Shown piece after piece: positions 30,618 through 39,581 of a stretch of DNA of 64,000 nucleotides (the stretch's first letter is position 1; every line of letters begins with the position of its first letter). Source of the stretch: JAWKRB01 sp041389885 (lineage in GTDB: Bacteria > Myxococcota_A > Polyangia > Polyangiales > Ga0077539); NCBI GenBank assembly GCA_041389885.1, contig JAWKRB010000015.1, positions 135,174-199,173 of the forward strand. The letters run 5' to 3'. Below the pieces are notes generated by a model. It was given only the letters and a program-made list of their open reading frames with translations, was not told where the DNA came from and searched no databases. A program made the position numbers and the translations under genes.

Positions 30618-33070
30618 GCAGAAACATCCGAACGCTGGCGTTCGCGATCACCGCGGCGCTGGGCGCGCCCGCGTCCGCGCAGGACCTGGGCGCGGCGACG
30701 AGCGAGGTCACCTCCATCGAGGCGGAGTCCGCGCGCCTGAGCGGCACCCTCGAGCGCGCGGCGACGGGCACGGGCCGCGCCTCCGTGAGCGTCGAAGACC
30801 GCTTCGCCGACGCGGAGCTCTTGTATCGCCTCCGCGACTACGCGCGCTCCGCGGTGCTGTTCACCGACATCGTCGAGAACCACCCGAACAGCCCGGCGTA
30901 CCCGCAGTCGCTGTTCCTCTTGGGCGACGCGCTCTACCAGGCGGGCGACCGCTACGGCGCGCGCACGCGGCTCCGCGAGGTGATGCGCCACGTCGCCGAG
31001 CCGACGTTTCGGCCGTTCGTTCAGCGGGCGCTGGGGCGGCTCATCGAGATCGCGATCCGGCTGAACGACTACAACGGCGTCGACGAGTATTTCCGCCAGC
31101 TCGGCCAGCTCCCGCCCTCCGAGGTCGAGGCGCAGACGGCGTACATCCGCGGAAAGTACCTGTTTCTCCGTTCGAACCCTGACTACGAAGGCGCGCGCCA
31201 GGCCTTCGAGTCGATCAACGCGCAGGCGCCGGTGTACCCCCAGGCGCGGTACTTCCTCGGCGCGATCCTTACGGTGCAGCAGCGCTACCCCGAGGCGATC
31301 GAGGCCTTTCAGCGGGTGGTGCAGCTCCAGGCCGACGGCGCCGACCAGCAGCAGGTGATCGACCTCGCGACGCTCGCGGTGGGGCGCCTCGAGGTCGAGC
31401 GGGAGCACTACGACGCCGCCATCGAGGCCTACCAGCAGGTGGGGCGCTCGAGCGCCTTCTTCGACCGGGCGCTCTTCGAGCAGGCCTGGGCGTACATCAA
31501 GCTCGGCGACGCGGTGCGCGCCGAGCGCTCGCTGGAGATCCTCTCGATCTCGTCGCCCGACTCGCCGCTCGTGCCCGAGGGGCGCATCCTGTGGGGCAAC
31601 CTCCTGCTCCGCACGGGGCGCTTCGAGCGCGCCCGCGAGGTCTTTGAAGACGTTCGCACGCAGTTCGGGCCGATCTACCAGCAGCTCCGCCAGATGAACA
31701 CGCGGGCGTCTGACCCCGAGCGGTTCTTTCAGGAGCTGGTGCGCTCGAACCTCCAGGTCTTCGACGCGTCGAGCTTCATCCCCCAGGCGGCGCTCTCGTG
31801 GGTGCGCCACGAGGGCACCCTCGACGACAGCCTCCAGGTGGTCTCTGACCTCAACACCTGCAGGACCTACCTCCGCGAGGCATCGGAGCTCATCGACCGG
31901 CTCAACGCCGCCCTCGACGCGCCCTCGCGGTCGCACGTGTTTCGCGACCTGGGCAACGCGCGCCAGCAGGTGTGGCAGATCCTGAACCGCGCCGCCCGCG
32001 CCCGCGAGCAGATCGCCCTGGCGATGGACGCGCAGGGCCTCGGCGGGGTGGACTTTCAGGGCCTCGTCAACCAGCGCCGCGCCCTCGCCGACCAGATCGG
32101 CCGCCTGCCGCTCAACGACGCCGACCTGCAGCGGCGCGACCGCCAGGTCGAGACCGAGTTCACCACGCTCTCTCAGGGGCTCCAGCGCAACCAGCAGCGG
32201 GTGGAGGGCCTCGAGGCCATGGTGGTCGCCATCGAGCGCTACCTCGCCGACCCCGCGCACGTGAGCCCGAGCCTCGACCGCGCGCAGCTCCAGCAGGAGC
32301 TCGACCAGCAGCGCGCGGCGATCCGGGTCTACCGCGAGCGGGTGAGCAACCTCCGTCGCATGATCGTGCAGGGGCGCACGCAGATCGGCCCGGGCGACCC
32401 CAGGTACCAGCACGACGTCGAGCTCCGCATGCAGCACACCGACCTGATCAACCGCGAGGCGACGATGCTCCGCGCGCAGGGGCGGATGCCGGCGGGCGCC
32501 GACGCGCTGCTCGCGCGCATCGACACGCTCGACCGGGCGGTGAACGAGTTCGACGTGCGGGTGAACGCCCTCGTCGACCAGCGGAGCGAGGGCATTCGCG
32601 CTCAGGTGCGCGAGGAGGAGGGGCGCGTCGCGGGCTACCGCGCGCGGCTCGAGTCGCTGGAGGGGGAGTCGGCGCAGGTCGTCGGCAACCTGATCCTCCG
32701 GCAGTTTCGCGACATCCAGGTGCAGTTCTACCAGATCGTGATGCGGGCCGACCTCGGCCTCGTCGACGTGGCCTGGGAGCAGCGCGAGGAGCACAACAAC
32801 CGCGCCCGCATGCTCGCCGAGGAGCAGAACCGCGAGATCAACGCGCTCAACGACGAGTACCGCGAGGTCACCGAGGGGGCTCGCCCCGAGGACGCGCGGC
32901 AGCTCAGCGGTCAGCCCCCGGCCTCGCAGCCGGGCGCGGCCCCCGCGCCCGCCGCCCCCGCGCCGACGACCACGACACCCGCGACGGCGCCCGAACCGTC
33001 CGCCGCACCCGCGTCGAGCGACGGAGCGGCTCCCAGCGCGCCGACGCCGCCTCAGGGGCAGACACCATGA
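30614..33070 (+). CDS. Large exported TPR and coiled-coil protein
   Basis: An 818-residue exported protein; the signal peptide ends near APASAQDL. Residues about 55-350 are TPR-like (FADAELLYRLRDYARSAVLFTDIVENHPNSPAYPQSLFLLGDAL, YPQARYFLGAILTVQQRYPEAIEAF, DRALFEQAWAYIKLGDAVRAERSLEIL). Residues about 400-760 form long charged helices compatible with a coiled coil (RRDRQVETEFTTLSQGLQRNQQRVEGLEAM). The tail is Ala/Pro-rich. It overlaps both neighbours by four bases (ATGA), so translation is coupled. By position, ahead of a gltD-like gene, it is probably a periplasmic scaffold of the same complex; no enzyme motif is visible. Confidence 0.7.
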   Translation: MSRNIRTLAFAITAALGAPASAQDLGAATSEVTSIEAESARLSGTLERAATGTGRASVSVEDRFADAELLYRLRDYARSAVLFTDIVENHPNSPAYPQSLFLLGDALYQAGDRYGARTRLREVMRHVAEPTFRPFVQRALGRLIEIAIRLNDYNGVDEYFRQLGQLPPSEVEAQTAYIRGKYLFLRSNPDYEGARQAFESINAQAPVYPQARYFLGAILTVQQRYPEAIEAFQRVVQLQADGADQQQVIDLATLAVGRLEVEREHYDAAIEAYQQVGRSSAFFDRALFEQAWAYIKLGDAVRAERSLEILSISSPDSPLVPEGRILWGNLLLRTGRFERAREVFEDVRTQFGPIYQQLRQMNTRASDPERFFQELVRSNLQVFDASSFIPQAALSWVRHEGTLDDSLQVVSDLNTCRTYLREASELIDRLNAALDAPSRSHVFRDLGNARQQVWQILNRAARAREQIALAMDAQGLGGVDFQGLVNQRRALADQIGRLPLNDADLQRRDRQVETEFTTLSQGLQRNQQRVEGLEAMVVAIERYLADPAHVSPSLDRAQLQQELDQQRAAIRVYRERVSNLRRMIVQGRTQIGPGDPRYQHDVELRMQHTDLINREATMLRAQGRMPAGADALLARIDTLDRAVNEFDVRVNALVDQRSEGIRAQVREEEGRVAGYRARLESLEGESAQVVGNLILRQFRDIQVQFYQIVMRADLGLVDVAWEQREEHNNRARMLAEEQNREINALNDEYREVTEGARPEDARQLSGQPPASQPGAAPAPAAPAPTTTTPATAPEPSAAPASSDGAAPSAPTPPQGQTP

Positions 33071-36000
33071 AGACCGAGCTTCGTTGGCGCTTCGCGCTTT
33101 GCCTCTTTGCGCTCGTCGCCCTGGTGCATCCTCGCGCCTTCGCGCAGCAGCTCACCGACCCCTCGGACGGAGGGGTCTCGCTCAGCGCCGACGCCTCGGC
33201 GCCGATGCTCAGCGTGGGCGGGTCTGACGCCTCGATGGCGCCGATGACCGCGACCCCGGCGCAGCCCGCGTCGGGCTCGCTGGAGTCGGGTCCCCCGGCG
33301 GCGGCGCTGACCCAGCGACCGATGCCGACGGCGGAGCAGGTGCAGAACCTCCGCACCCTCGAGGAGGAGGTCGACGCCTTTCTCGCCCGCGGGCGAGGGT
33401 TTCAGCAGAGCGTGAACGGCCTGCTGGTGCGTCACCGCGACCGCCAGCTCGCGCGGCTCCGCCAGGGTTACCAGCGGCAGATCGACGCCGAGCGCCAGGC
33501 CGAGGCCGAGGCGCGGCGCAACGCGATCCGGGTCTTCGAGCGCTTTCTCGAGACCTACCCTGAGGACCAGGAGCGCACGCCCGACGTGATGTTCCGCCTC
33601 GCGGAGCTGTACTTCGACGAGGCCGCGTACGCGAAGCTCGACGCCGACGACCGGGTCGACCGTCTCCGCGCCGAGCGTCAGGCGCAGGGTCTCCCGAGCG
33701 ACGACATCGCCGCCCCGCCGGTCGACTACCGCTGCTCGGTGCTGCTCTACCGCCACATCATCGCGCGCTTCTCGAGCTTTCGTCTGAACGACGCGACGCA
33801 CTACCTCCTGGGCTGGGTGCTCAAGGAGATGGGGCACGAGGACGAGGCGCTCACGGCCTACAAGGGCATGGTGTGCCCCTCGCGCTTTCACTACGAGCGC
33901 GAGAACGGCTTCGACCTCGCGGCGCCGCTGCAGCCCACCGACCAGCCGGTGTCGTGCGGACGGCTCTTTGACATCCTGCGCCCCCGCGCGCCCGAGCTCG
34001 TGTCGCCGCCGCCCCGGCCGGCCCCGACGGTCGACGCCGACGGCGGCGTGGTCGAGGCGCCGCCGCTGCCGCCTCCTCCGCCGATGGGGCAGACGATCCC
34101 GATCCCCACGGACTACGCCAACTGCCAGCCCCTCAACGGCGGCAACGGGCAGCCCTCTCGCTACGCGGGCGAGGTCTGGTACTACGTCGGCGACTATCAC
34201 TTCGACAACGCGCGCGACGACGAGGGCAACGCCTTCGCCATCGCGGCGTACCAGGCCGCGATGCGCGCGAGCGAGCGACGTCGCGCGGTGGTGGTGACGG
34301 GCCGCGCGCCCACGGCGGCCCTCGCGGGCGCCGACCAGAGCGGGATTCAGCAGAGCGCCGCGGCGCGCGCGCAGTTCGACCCCGAGATCGAGTACGGGCA
34401 GTTCTGGTCGAAGGCGCTGTACAAGGTCGGCTGGGCGTATTTCCGCATGCAGAACGGGTACCCCCAGGCGCTGCGGAATTTCTCGTTCCTGCTCGATTAC
34501 TACGACTTCGTGGGCGGCGAGGTGGCCGCGCAGGGCAACCGCACCGACACGATCAAGTGGATCGGCGTGATCTTCTCCGAGAGCGACTGGGGCGCGGGCA
34601 CCGGCGACGAGGGCCAGCGGTGTCAGCCGCTGGTCGAGACCGTCGCGCGCCCTCCCTCCGACGCCGTGCGCCCCTTCGACTGCGCGGGGGTGATTCGCAT
34701 CGCGTCGCCCTACGACCCCGGGCAGCTGATGTCGCAGCCCGCGGGCTCGACGCCGCCGACGCCCCCCGCGGGGCAGGGCTTCATCCCGCAGGACCGTCCG
34801 TGGACCCCCGAGGCCTACCTCGAGCTGGGCAACGACTACTTCCAGCAGACGAAGTACTACGAGGCCATCGTCCTCTACCGGATGTTCCTGCAGCTCTACC
34901 CGATGCACTACCGCGCGCCCCAGGTCGCGCAGAACATCGCGGTCGCGTACGAGCGCCAGCGGCAGTACGACCTCGCCATCGCGGCGCGCGGCCGCCTCGC
35001 GAACTACGTCGAGGGGAGCCAGTGGTACAACCAGAACTCCGCGCACCCCGACGCGCAGCGAGACGCCGACTCCATCGCGCGTAACTCCCTGCACGACACG
35101 GCGATTCAGTACCACCAGCAGGCCAGCGAGCTGCGCGGCCAGGCGGCGGCGCGACGCTCGTCGAACCCGCTCGAGGCCGTCGAGCTCCTGCGCCGCGCGA
35201 ACGAGAAGTACGCGCTCGCGGTGCAGGCGTACACGCAGTTCATCCAGAGCTACCCCAACGACGAGGCGGCGTATGAGTTCCGGTACAACCGGGCCGACGC
35301 GCTGTACTGGTCGCGGCAGTACCAGGAGGCCGCGCGCGCCTACAGCGACGTGCGCGAGTCGAACGAGAACGACCAGTTCCTCGCCCCCGCGGCGTACATG
35401 GCCGTGAAGTCGCAGGAGTCTGCGGTGCGCGCCCTCGCGCAGTCGCGTCAGCTCGATCCCTGCCTCGCCGTGCGCGCGGGCATCCCCGCCTCGGACCTCG
35501 TCGACGAGGCGGGCAACGCGCTGCTCACGGCCGAGGCCGCGGCGGGTTGCACCTCGGCGCCCGCGGCGGGCACGTCGGGCCCCGCGGCGCAGCAGGTGGT
35601 GAGCCTGAACATCCCCGAGCCCGTGCGGCTGCTGATGGCGGCGCGCATCGCGTACTCGAACCGCGTGCCGCAGGCCCTCGACGACGCGAGCGCGCTGCGC
35701 GACGTGGCGCAGGTCGACAGCGAGCACCCCGAGAACAACCCCCCGTACCGCCCGAAGTTCGCGTACCTCAACGCGCGCACGCTCATGCGCTTCGGCAACG
35801 TGCAGGAGGCCGAGCAGCTCTACCGGCAGATCCTGGAGGTCTATTGCCAGGACCCGCTGGTGGCCCGCGCGACCATCGAGGACATCAACAACCTCTACGT
35901 GCAGATGGGTCGGCAGGACGACCTGGAGCGCTTCGCCGAGCAGCAGCAGCAGCGGCAATGCGCGAGCGCGGCGCCGGGCACGGCGCAGGCGAGCGGGTTC

Positions 36001-37533
36001 AACCCGACGACGATCCTCCAGAACCGGCAGATGCGCCTGGCGCTGGCGAAGTTCCGCGAGGCCGAGCAGGCCCCCGCGGGGCAGTCGGCCGCGCTCTACG
36101 AAGAGGCGCGCGGGCTCATGGAAGAGGCCGTGCGCGCGAACCGAGACCACCCCCAGGCGGCGCTGGCGATGATCTACATCGCGCAGGCCTACGAGCGCAC
36201 CGGGCGCTTCGACTCGGCGACGCAGACGTACATCCGCATCACGCAGGACTTCAACTCCACGCGCAACGCGCAGGGGCAGGAGCTCGCGGGCGACGACCTG
36301 CAGCAGCGGATCAACATCCTCGACGAGTCGAACTTCCGCGCGGGGCAGAACCTCGAGCGCATCTTCGACTACGACAACGCGATCCGTTACTACGGCAACC
36401 TCGTGTCGGATCAGCGGCTGGCGACGGCCGAGGGGCACCCGGCGCGACTGCACGACGCCCTCGCGGCGGTGGCGTTCATCACCACCAACCTCGGGCGCTG
36501 GTCGCAGGCCGCGGACGCGTGGCGCAACTTCATCCCCGTGGCCACCGCGGGTCGTGAGCGCGCCGAGGCGGAGTACCGCGCGGCCCTCGTGCCCTTCCGC
36601 GCGGAGAACTGGTCCGACGCGATTCGCTCGCTGCAGGACTACCTCCGCCGCGTGCAGGGCAACGGCGACAACGCGCAGTACCGCGTGCAGGCGCAGTACT
36701 CCATCGCGATCTCGCAGCAGCGGCTCGGCAACAACGACGCCTACCGCCGCGCGCTCCGCGAGGTGGTCACGGTGTACCGCGCGTCGGGTCAGCAGCCGGG
36801 CTCGCCCGCGGCGGCCTGGGCGGCCGAGGCGCTCTTCCGCGACCTCGACGACCAGGTCACCACCTTCACCCGCACGACCTTCACCCGGGGCAACGGCGAC
36901 GCGCTCGGCGCGCAGCTCAACCGGCTGAAGACCCAGCTCCGGGCCATCGACGAGGCGGCCACCGCGGTGGTGCAGCTCCGCGGCGGCGAGTACTCCATCG
37001 GCGCGATCACCCGTCAGGGCGAGGCGCACGAGCACCTCGCGACGCAGGAGCAGCAGATCCCGAACCTCATCGAGCTCTCGGCGACGCAGCAGCGGCAGCT
37101 CACGACGGCGGAGCGGCAGATCACGAACCTCGAGAACACCGCGAACCGCATCGAGAACGCCAACGCCGACGCGGCGCAGCGGCTCCGCGACCAGGCCCAG
37201 ACCCTGCGCGATCAGCTCGACCAGGCCCGGCAGGGGATGATCGACACGGTGCGCCAGCGCTTCGACGAGGAGGCCGCGGCCGAGCGCACCCTCGCGATCA
37301 TCAACTACGGCCTCGCGGTGTACACCGCGCGGAACAACAACATCCCCACGGATTTCGCGGCGACCGCGCTCGAGCGGCTGCGCGCGGAGGACAACCAGCA
37401 GCTCGCGCAGGCGGCCTTCGCGCGGCCGAACCTCCCGTTCCCGTACCGGTCGGGGATGTTCGACGGAGAGGCCCCTGGCGCGGTGGCCTCGCAGTCGACG
37501 GCCATCGCGACGCCGAGCCTGGTGACGGAGTGA
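33067..37533 (+). CDS. Very large exported TPR protein (GltD-like)
   Basis: A 1488-residue periplasmic protein. The signal peptide ends at PRAFAQQLTD. TPR-like units run through most of the chain (RNAIRVFERFLETYPEDQERTPDVMFRLAELYFDEAAYAK, YLELGNDYFQQTKYYEAIVLYRMFLQLYPMHYRAPQVAQNIAVAYERQRQYDLAI, AALAMIYIAQAYERTGRFDSATQTYIRI), and the last 250 residues form coiled-coil helices (QQRQLTTAERQITNLENTANRIENANADAAQRL). It precedes a TPR lipoprotein, a small exported protein and an FHA-like/AgmX-PglI protein, the order of gltD-gltE-gltF-gltG in Myxococcus xanthus; the GltD equivalence rests on that order plus TPR content. The start overlaps the previous stop (ATGA). Confidence 0.65.
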   Translation: MKTELRWRFALCLFALVALVHPRAFAQQLTDPSDGGVSLSADASAPMLSVGGSDASMAPMTATPAQPASGSLESGPPAAALTQRPMPTAEQVQNLRTLEEEVDAFLARGRGFQQSVNGLLVRHRDRQLARLRQGYQRQIDAERQAEAEARRNAIRVFERFLETYPEDQERTPDVMFRLAELYFDEAAYAKLDADDRVDRLRAERQAQGLPSDDIAAPPVDYRCSVLLYRHIIARFSSFRLNDATHYLLGWVLKEMGHEDEALTAYKGMVCPSRFHYERENGFDLAAPLQPTDQPVSCGRLFDILRPRAPELVSPPPRPAPTVDADGGVVEAPPLPPPPPMGQTIPIPTDYANCQPLNGGNGQPSRYAGEVWYYVGDYHFDNARDDEGNAFAIAAYQAAMRASERRRAVVVTGRAPTAALAGADQSGIQQSAAARAQFDPEIEYGQFWSKALYKVGWAYFRMQNGYPQALRNFSFLLDYYDFVGGEVAAQGNRTDTIKWIGVIFSESDWGAGTGDEGQRCQPLVETVARPPSDAVRPFDCAGVIRIASPYDPGQLMSQPAGSTPPTPPAGQGFIPQDRPWTPEAYLELGNDYFQQTKYYEAIVLYRMFLQLYPMHYRAPQVAQNIAVAYERQRQYDLAIAARGRLANYVEGSQWYNQNSAHPDAQRDADSIARNSLHDTAIQYHQQASELRGQAAARRSSNPLEAVELLRRANEKYALAVQAYTQFIQSYPNDEAAYEFRYNRADALYWSRQYQEAARAYSDVRESNENDQFLAPAAYMAVKSQESAVRALAQSRQLDPCLAVRAGIPASDLVDEAGNALLTAEAAAGCTSAPAAGTSGPAAQQVVSLNIPEPVRLLMAARIAYSNRVPQALDDASALRDVAQVDSEHPENNPPYRPKFAYLNARTLMRFGNVQEAEQLYRQILEVYCQDPLVARATIEDINNLYVQMGRQDDLERFAEQQQQRQCASAAPGTAQASGFNPTTILQNRQMRLALAKFREAEQAPAGQSAALYEEARGLMEEAVRANRDHPQAALAMIYIAQAYERTGRFDSATQTYIRITQDFNSTRNAQGQELAGDDLQQRINILDESNFRAGQNLERIFDYDNAIRYYGNLVSDQRLATAEGHPARLHDALAAVAFITTNLGRWSQAADAWRNFIPVATAGRERAEAEYRAALVPFRAENWSDAIRSLQDYLRRVQGNGDNAQYRVQAQYSIAISQQRLGNNDAYRRALREVVTVYRASGQQPGSPAAAWAAEALFRDLDDQVTTFTRTTFTRGNGDALGAQLNRLKTQLRAIDEAATAVVQLRGGEYSIGAITRQGEAHEHLATQEQQIPNLIELSATQQRQLTTAERQITNLENTANRIENANADAAQRLRDQAQTLRDQLDQARQGMIDTVRQRFDEEAAAERTLAIINYGLAVYTARNNNIPTDFAATALERLRAEDNQQLAQAAFARPNLPFPYRSGMFDGEAPGAVASQSTAIATPSLVTE

Positions 37534-39158
37534 AGACGGCCATGAAGCGCTCCAGCATCGCTCCTGTCCTCGCGATCCTCCTGTCGCTCTCGGCGTGCGG
37601 GAACAGCGACGAAGAGACCACGCCCCCGGCCGCGCAGGGGAGCTCCGGCGGCGAGCAGTCCGCGGGCAGCGCGACCTCGCAGGACGCGGGGCTCAGCGAG
37701 TCGACCTCGGGCGACGCCGCGGTGTCGAACACCCGCAACACCCCCGCGCCGCCGAGCCCCCCGGCCGCGAACAACACCCCGCCGCCGACGCCCGCGCCCA
37801 CCCCCGCGCCGACGCCGGCCACCGACACCGCCACGCCGGGCGTGACCCTCAGCGCCTCGGCGCGGGCGCGGCTCCAGCAGGGCGTCGAGGCCGCGCGCAG
37901 CGGCAGCCTCGACGGCGCGATGCGGATCTTTCAAGAGGTCATGTCCTCGGAGCCGCGCGCGCCGCAGGCCGCGTACAACGCCGGCGTGATCTCCGAGCGC
38001 CAGGGCAACATCGGCGAGGCCGAGTCTTACTACCAGCGCGCCCTCTCGATGCAGGCCGACTACGCCCCGGCGGCGGTGGGTCGGGCGCGCATCCTGGTGC
38101 GCCAGCGTCGCGTCGCCGACGCCGTGACCTTCCTGAGCGGCATCGCTCGAGCCAACCCGCGCAGCGCCGAGCTGCGGTCGGAGTACGCGCGCCTGCTGGT
38201 GCTCAACAACCGCGCGCAGGAGGCCATCGAAGAGGCCCGGCAGGTGCTCCGCTTCGACGAGCGCAGCGTGCCCGCGAAGCTCGCGGTGGCCGAGGCGTAC
38301 CGCGCGCAGGGGCGCCGCGACCTCGCGCTGTACATCATCAACGACCTGGTGAACGGGAGCGACCCCAACCACCCCAACAACGGCCCTGGGGTGAACAACG
38401 CGGCGGTGCAGCACCTGCGTGGGCAGCTGCTCCTCGAGGTCGACCGGAACGTCAACGGCGCCATCGAGGCGTACAGCCGCGCGGTGGCCCTCGACCCTGA
38501 TTTCGCCGAGGCGCACCTGAACCTCGGCGTGCAGCTCTTCGCCGCGGGCAACAACGCCCAGGCCGTGGAGCGCTTTCAGACCGCCGTGGCGCTCTCGCCT
38601 GCGTGGGCCGTCGCGCACCTGAACCTCGGCGACGCGCTGCGGGCGACCGGGCAGTACGACCGCGCCCTCGCGGAATTTCAGACCGCGCAGCGCATCGACT
38701 CGAGCCTGACCGACGTGGAGTACAACACGGGCAGGCTCTACATCGACCAGGCGCGCACGATGCCCACCACCTCGTCTGTGCAGATTCAGGCGAAGGTTCG
38801 CACGATGCAGCAGGCGCAGGCGGCGTTCACGCGCTACCGCGACCGCCTGGGCGGGGGGTACTCGGGGCACCCCCGGCACGACGATGTCGAGGCGCAGTTC
38901 GCGCGCATCACGCAGCAGCTCCAGCGCTTGCAGACGCTCCTCGAGCGCACCCAGCGGCGCGAGCAGCGAGAGAGCGCGGCGGCGGCGGCTCCGGCGGCGG
39001 CCCCTGCGCAGGCGCCCTCTCCGCCCCCTGCGGCGGCCCCTGCGCAGGCGCCCTCTCCGCCCCCCGCGGCACCGACGCCCGCGCCGCCCTCTGGGCCCGC
39101 GACGCCGTATGATGAGCCCGCGGGCAACCCCAGCCCTGCACCCGGGAGCACACCATGA
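37530..39158 (+). CDS. gltE: TPR lipoprotein (GltE/AglT-like)
   Basis: A 542-residue TPR lipoprotein, probably outer-membrane anchored. The signal peptide ends in the lipobox LSAC (SSIAPVLAILLSLSACGNSD), then a Thr/Pro-rich linker and about six to eight TPRs (GVEAARSGSLDGAMRIFQEVM, AYNAGVISERQGNIGEAESYYQRAL, AHLNLGVQLFAAGNNAQAVERF, AHLNLGDALRATGQYDRALAEF). The C-terminus has a helical stretch and a Pro/Ala tail containing a tandem 36-bp duplication (about 38994-39065). The GTG at 37530 overlaps the previous stop; an ATG four codons later is equally possible. AglT/GltE of Myxococcus is a TPR lipoprotein in the same gene position. The role is inferred from synteny. Confidence 0.68.
   Translation: MKTAMKRSSIAPVLAILLSLSACGNSDEETTPPAAQGSSGGEQSAGSATSQDAGLSESTSGDAAVSNTRNTPAPPSPPAANNTPPPTPAPTPAPTPATDTATPGVTLSASARARLQQGVEAARSGSLDGAMRIFQEVMSSEPRAPQAAYNAGVISERQGNIGEAESYYQRALSMQADYAPAAVGRARILVRQRRVADAVTFLSGIARANPRSAELRSEYARLLVLNNRAQEAIEEARQVLRFDERSVPAKLAVAEAYRAQGRRDLALYIINDLVNGSDPNHPNNGPGVNNAAVQHLRGQLLLEVDRNVNGAIEAYSRAVALDPDFAEAHLNLGVQLFAAGNNAQAVERFQTAVALSPAWAVAHLNLGDALRATGQYDRALAEFQTAQRIDSSLTDVEYNTGRLYIDQARTMPTTSSVQIQAKVRTMQQAQAAFTRYRDRLGGGYSGHPRHDDVEAQFARITQQLQRLQTLLERTQRREQRESAAAAAPAAAPAQAPSPPPAAAPAQAPSPPPAAPTPAPPSGPATPYDEPAGNPSPAPGSTP
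38994..39065 (+). repeat. Two tandem 36-bp copies in the lipoprotein C-terminal tail
   Basis: A 36-base unit beginning GCGGCGGCCCCTGCGCAG at 38994 is repeated directly from 39030, the copies differing only near the end. It is in frame and encodes a 12-residue Ala/Pro/Gln segment (AAPAQAPSPPPA) twice, so copy-number change would lengthen or shorten the linker without a frameshift. Confidence 0.8.
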
Positions 39159-39481
39159 CTCGCACGACCCAGCATTCTCTTCGCGCGGCGGTGATGGTCG
39201 CGGCCCTGGCGCTGCCGGGGGCGGCGTCGGCGCAGCAGCAGCCCGCGGGCGAGGCGGCGACGCCGGCGGCGGGGGGCACGCCCGAGGTGGCGGCGACGCT
39301 TCGCACCGAGGGCGGCCGGCGGGTGTACGTGGCGAGCACGACGATCGAGGTGCGCGGAGAGATCCAGCGGCCCTACGCGTTCTCGGTCTCGGGGCGCTCG
39401 AGCCTCGGGTATACGTACTTTGACCAGCCCATTCATTTCGTCCGTGAGATTCTCGACGCGGTTCGGCGCGCGCCGTTCTGA
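39155..39481 (+). CDS. Small exported protein (GltF position)
   Basis: A 108-residue protein with a signal peptide ending at GAASAQQQ and a compact domain: TLRTEGGRRVYVASTTIEVRGEIQRPYAFSVSGRSSLGYTYFDQPIHFVREILDAVRRAPF (two conserved-looking strands then a helix). I know no function. It overlaps the lipoprotein gene by four bases (ATGA) and is followed by the only sizeable gap of the operon (100 bases). Its place between the GltE-like and GltG-like genes corresponds to gltF of Myxococcus, but no sequence relationship can be asserted from this alone. Confidence 0.55.
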   Translation: MTRTTQHSLRAAVMVAALALPGAASAQQQPAGEAATPAAGGTPEVAATLRTEGGRRVYVASTTIEVRGEIQRPYAFSVSGRSSLGYTYFDQPIHFVREILDAVRRAPF

Positions 39482-39496
39482 GCCTCACGGGTTGTT

Positions 39497-39513
39497 GGGA
39501 ACCTTGCGTTCCC
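39497..39513 (+). other. Perfect hairpin 1 in the operon gap
   Basis: GGGAAC (39497-39502) and GTTCCC (39508-39513) form a six-pair stem with a five-base loop, 15 bases after the upstream stop codon. No U-tract follows (TTCGGG), so it may stabilise or process the upstream mRNA rather than terminate it. Confidence 0.5.
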
Positions 39514-39544
39514 TTCGGGTGTCGTAGGAGCGTTGTGTTTCAAC

Positions 39545-39564
39545 GCGGTGTGACTGCACACCGC
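39545..39564 (+). promoter_or_regulatory. Perfect hairpin 2 just upstream of the GltG-like start
   Basis: GCGGTGTG (39545-39552) and CACACCGC (39557-39564) form an eight-pair perfect stem with an ACTG loop. It ends 17 bases before the ATG at 39582, close enough to influence ribosome access, and as DNA it is also a good inverted-repeat operator. Confidence 0.55.
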
Positions 39565-39581
39565 CCCGCGGAGTGATCTAG

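Noticed and set aside
33052..37035. An open minus-strand frame of over 1300 codons opposite the large TPR gene
   Set aside because: The product is a Val/Arg/His/Leu-rich shadow with no family signal, whereas the plus strand has a signal peptide, TPRs and start/stop overlaps with both neighbours.
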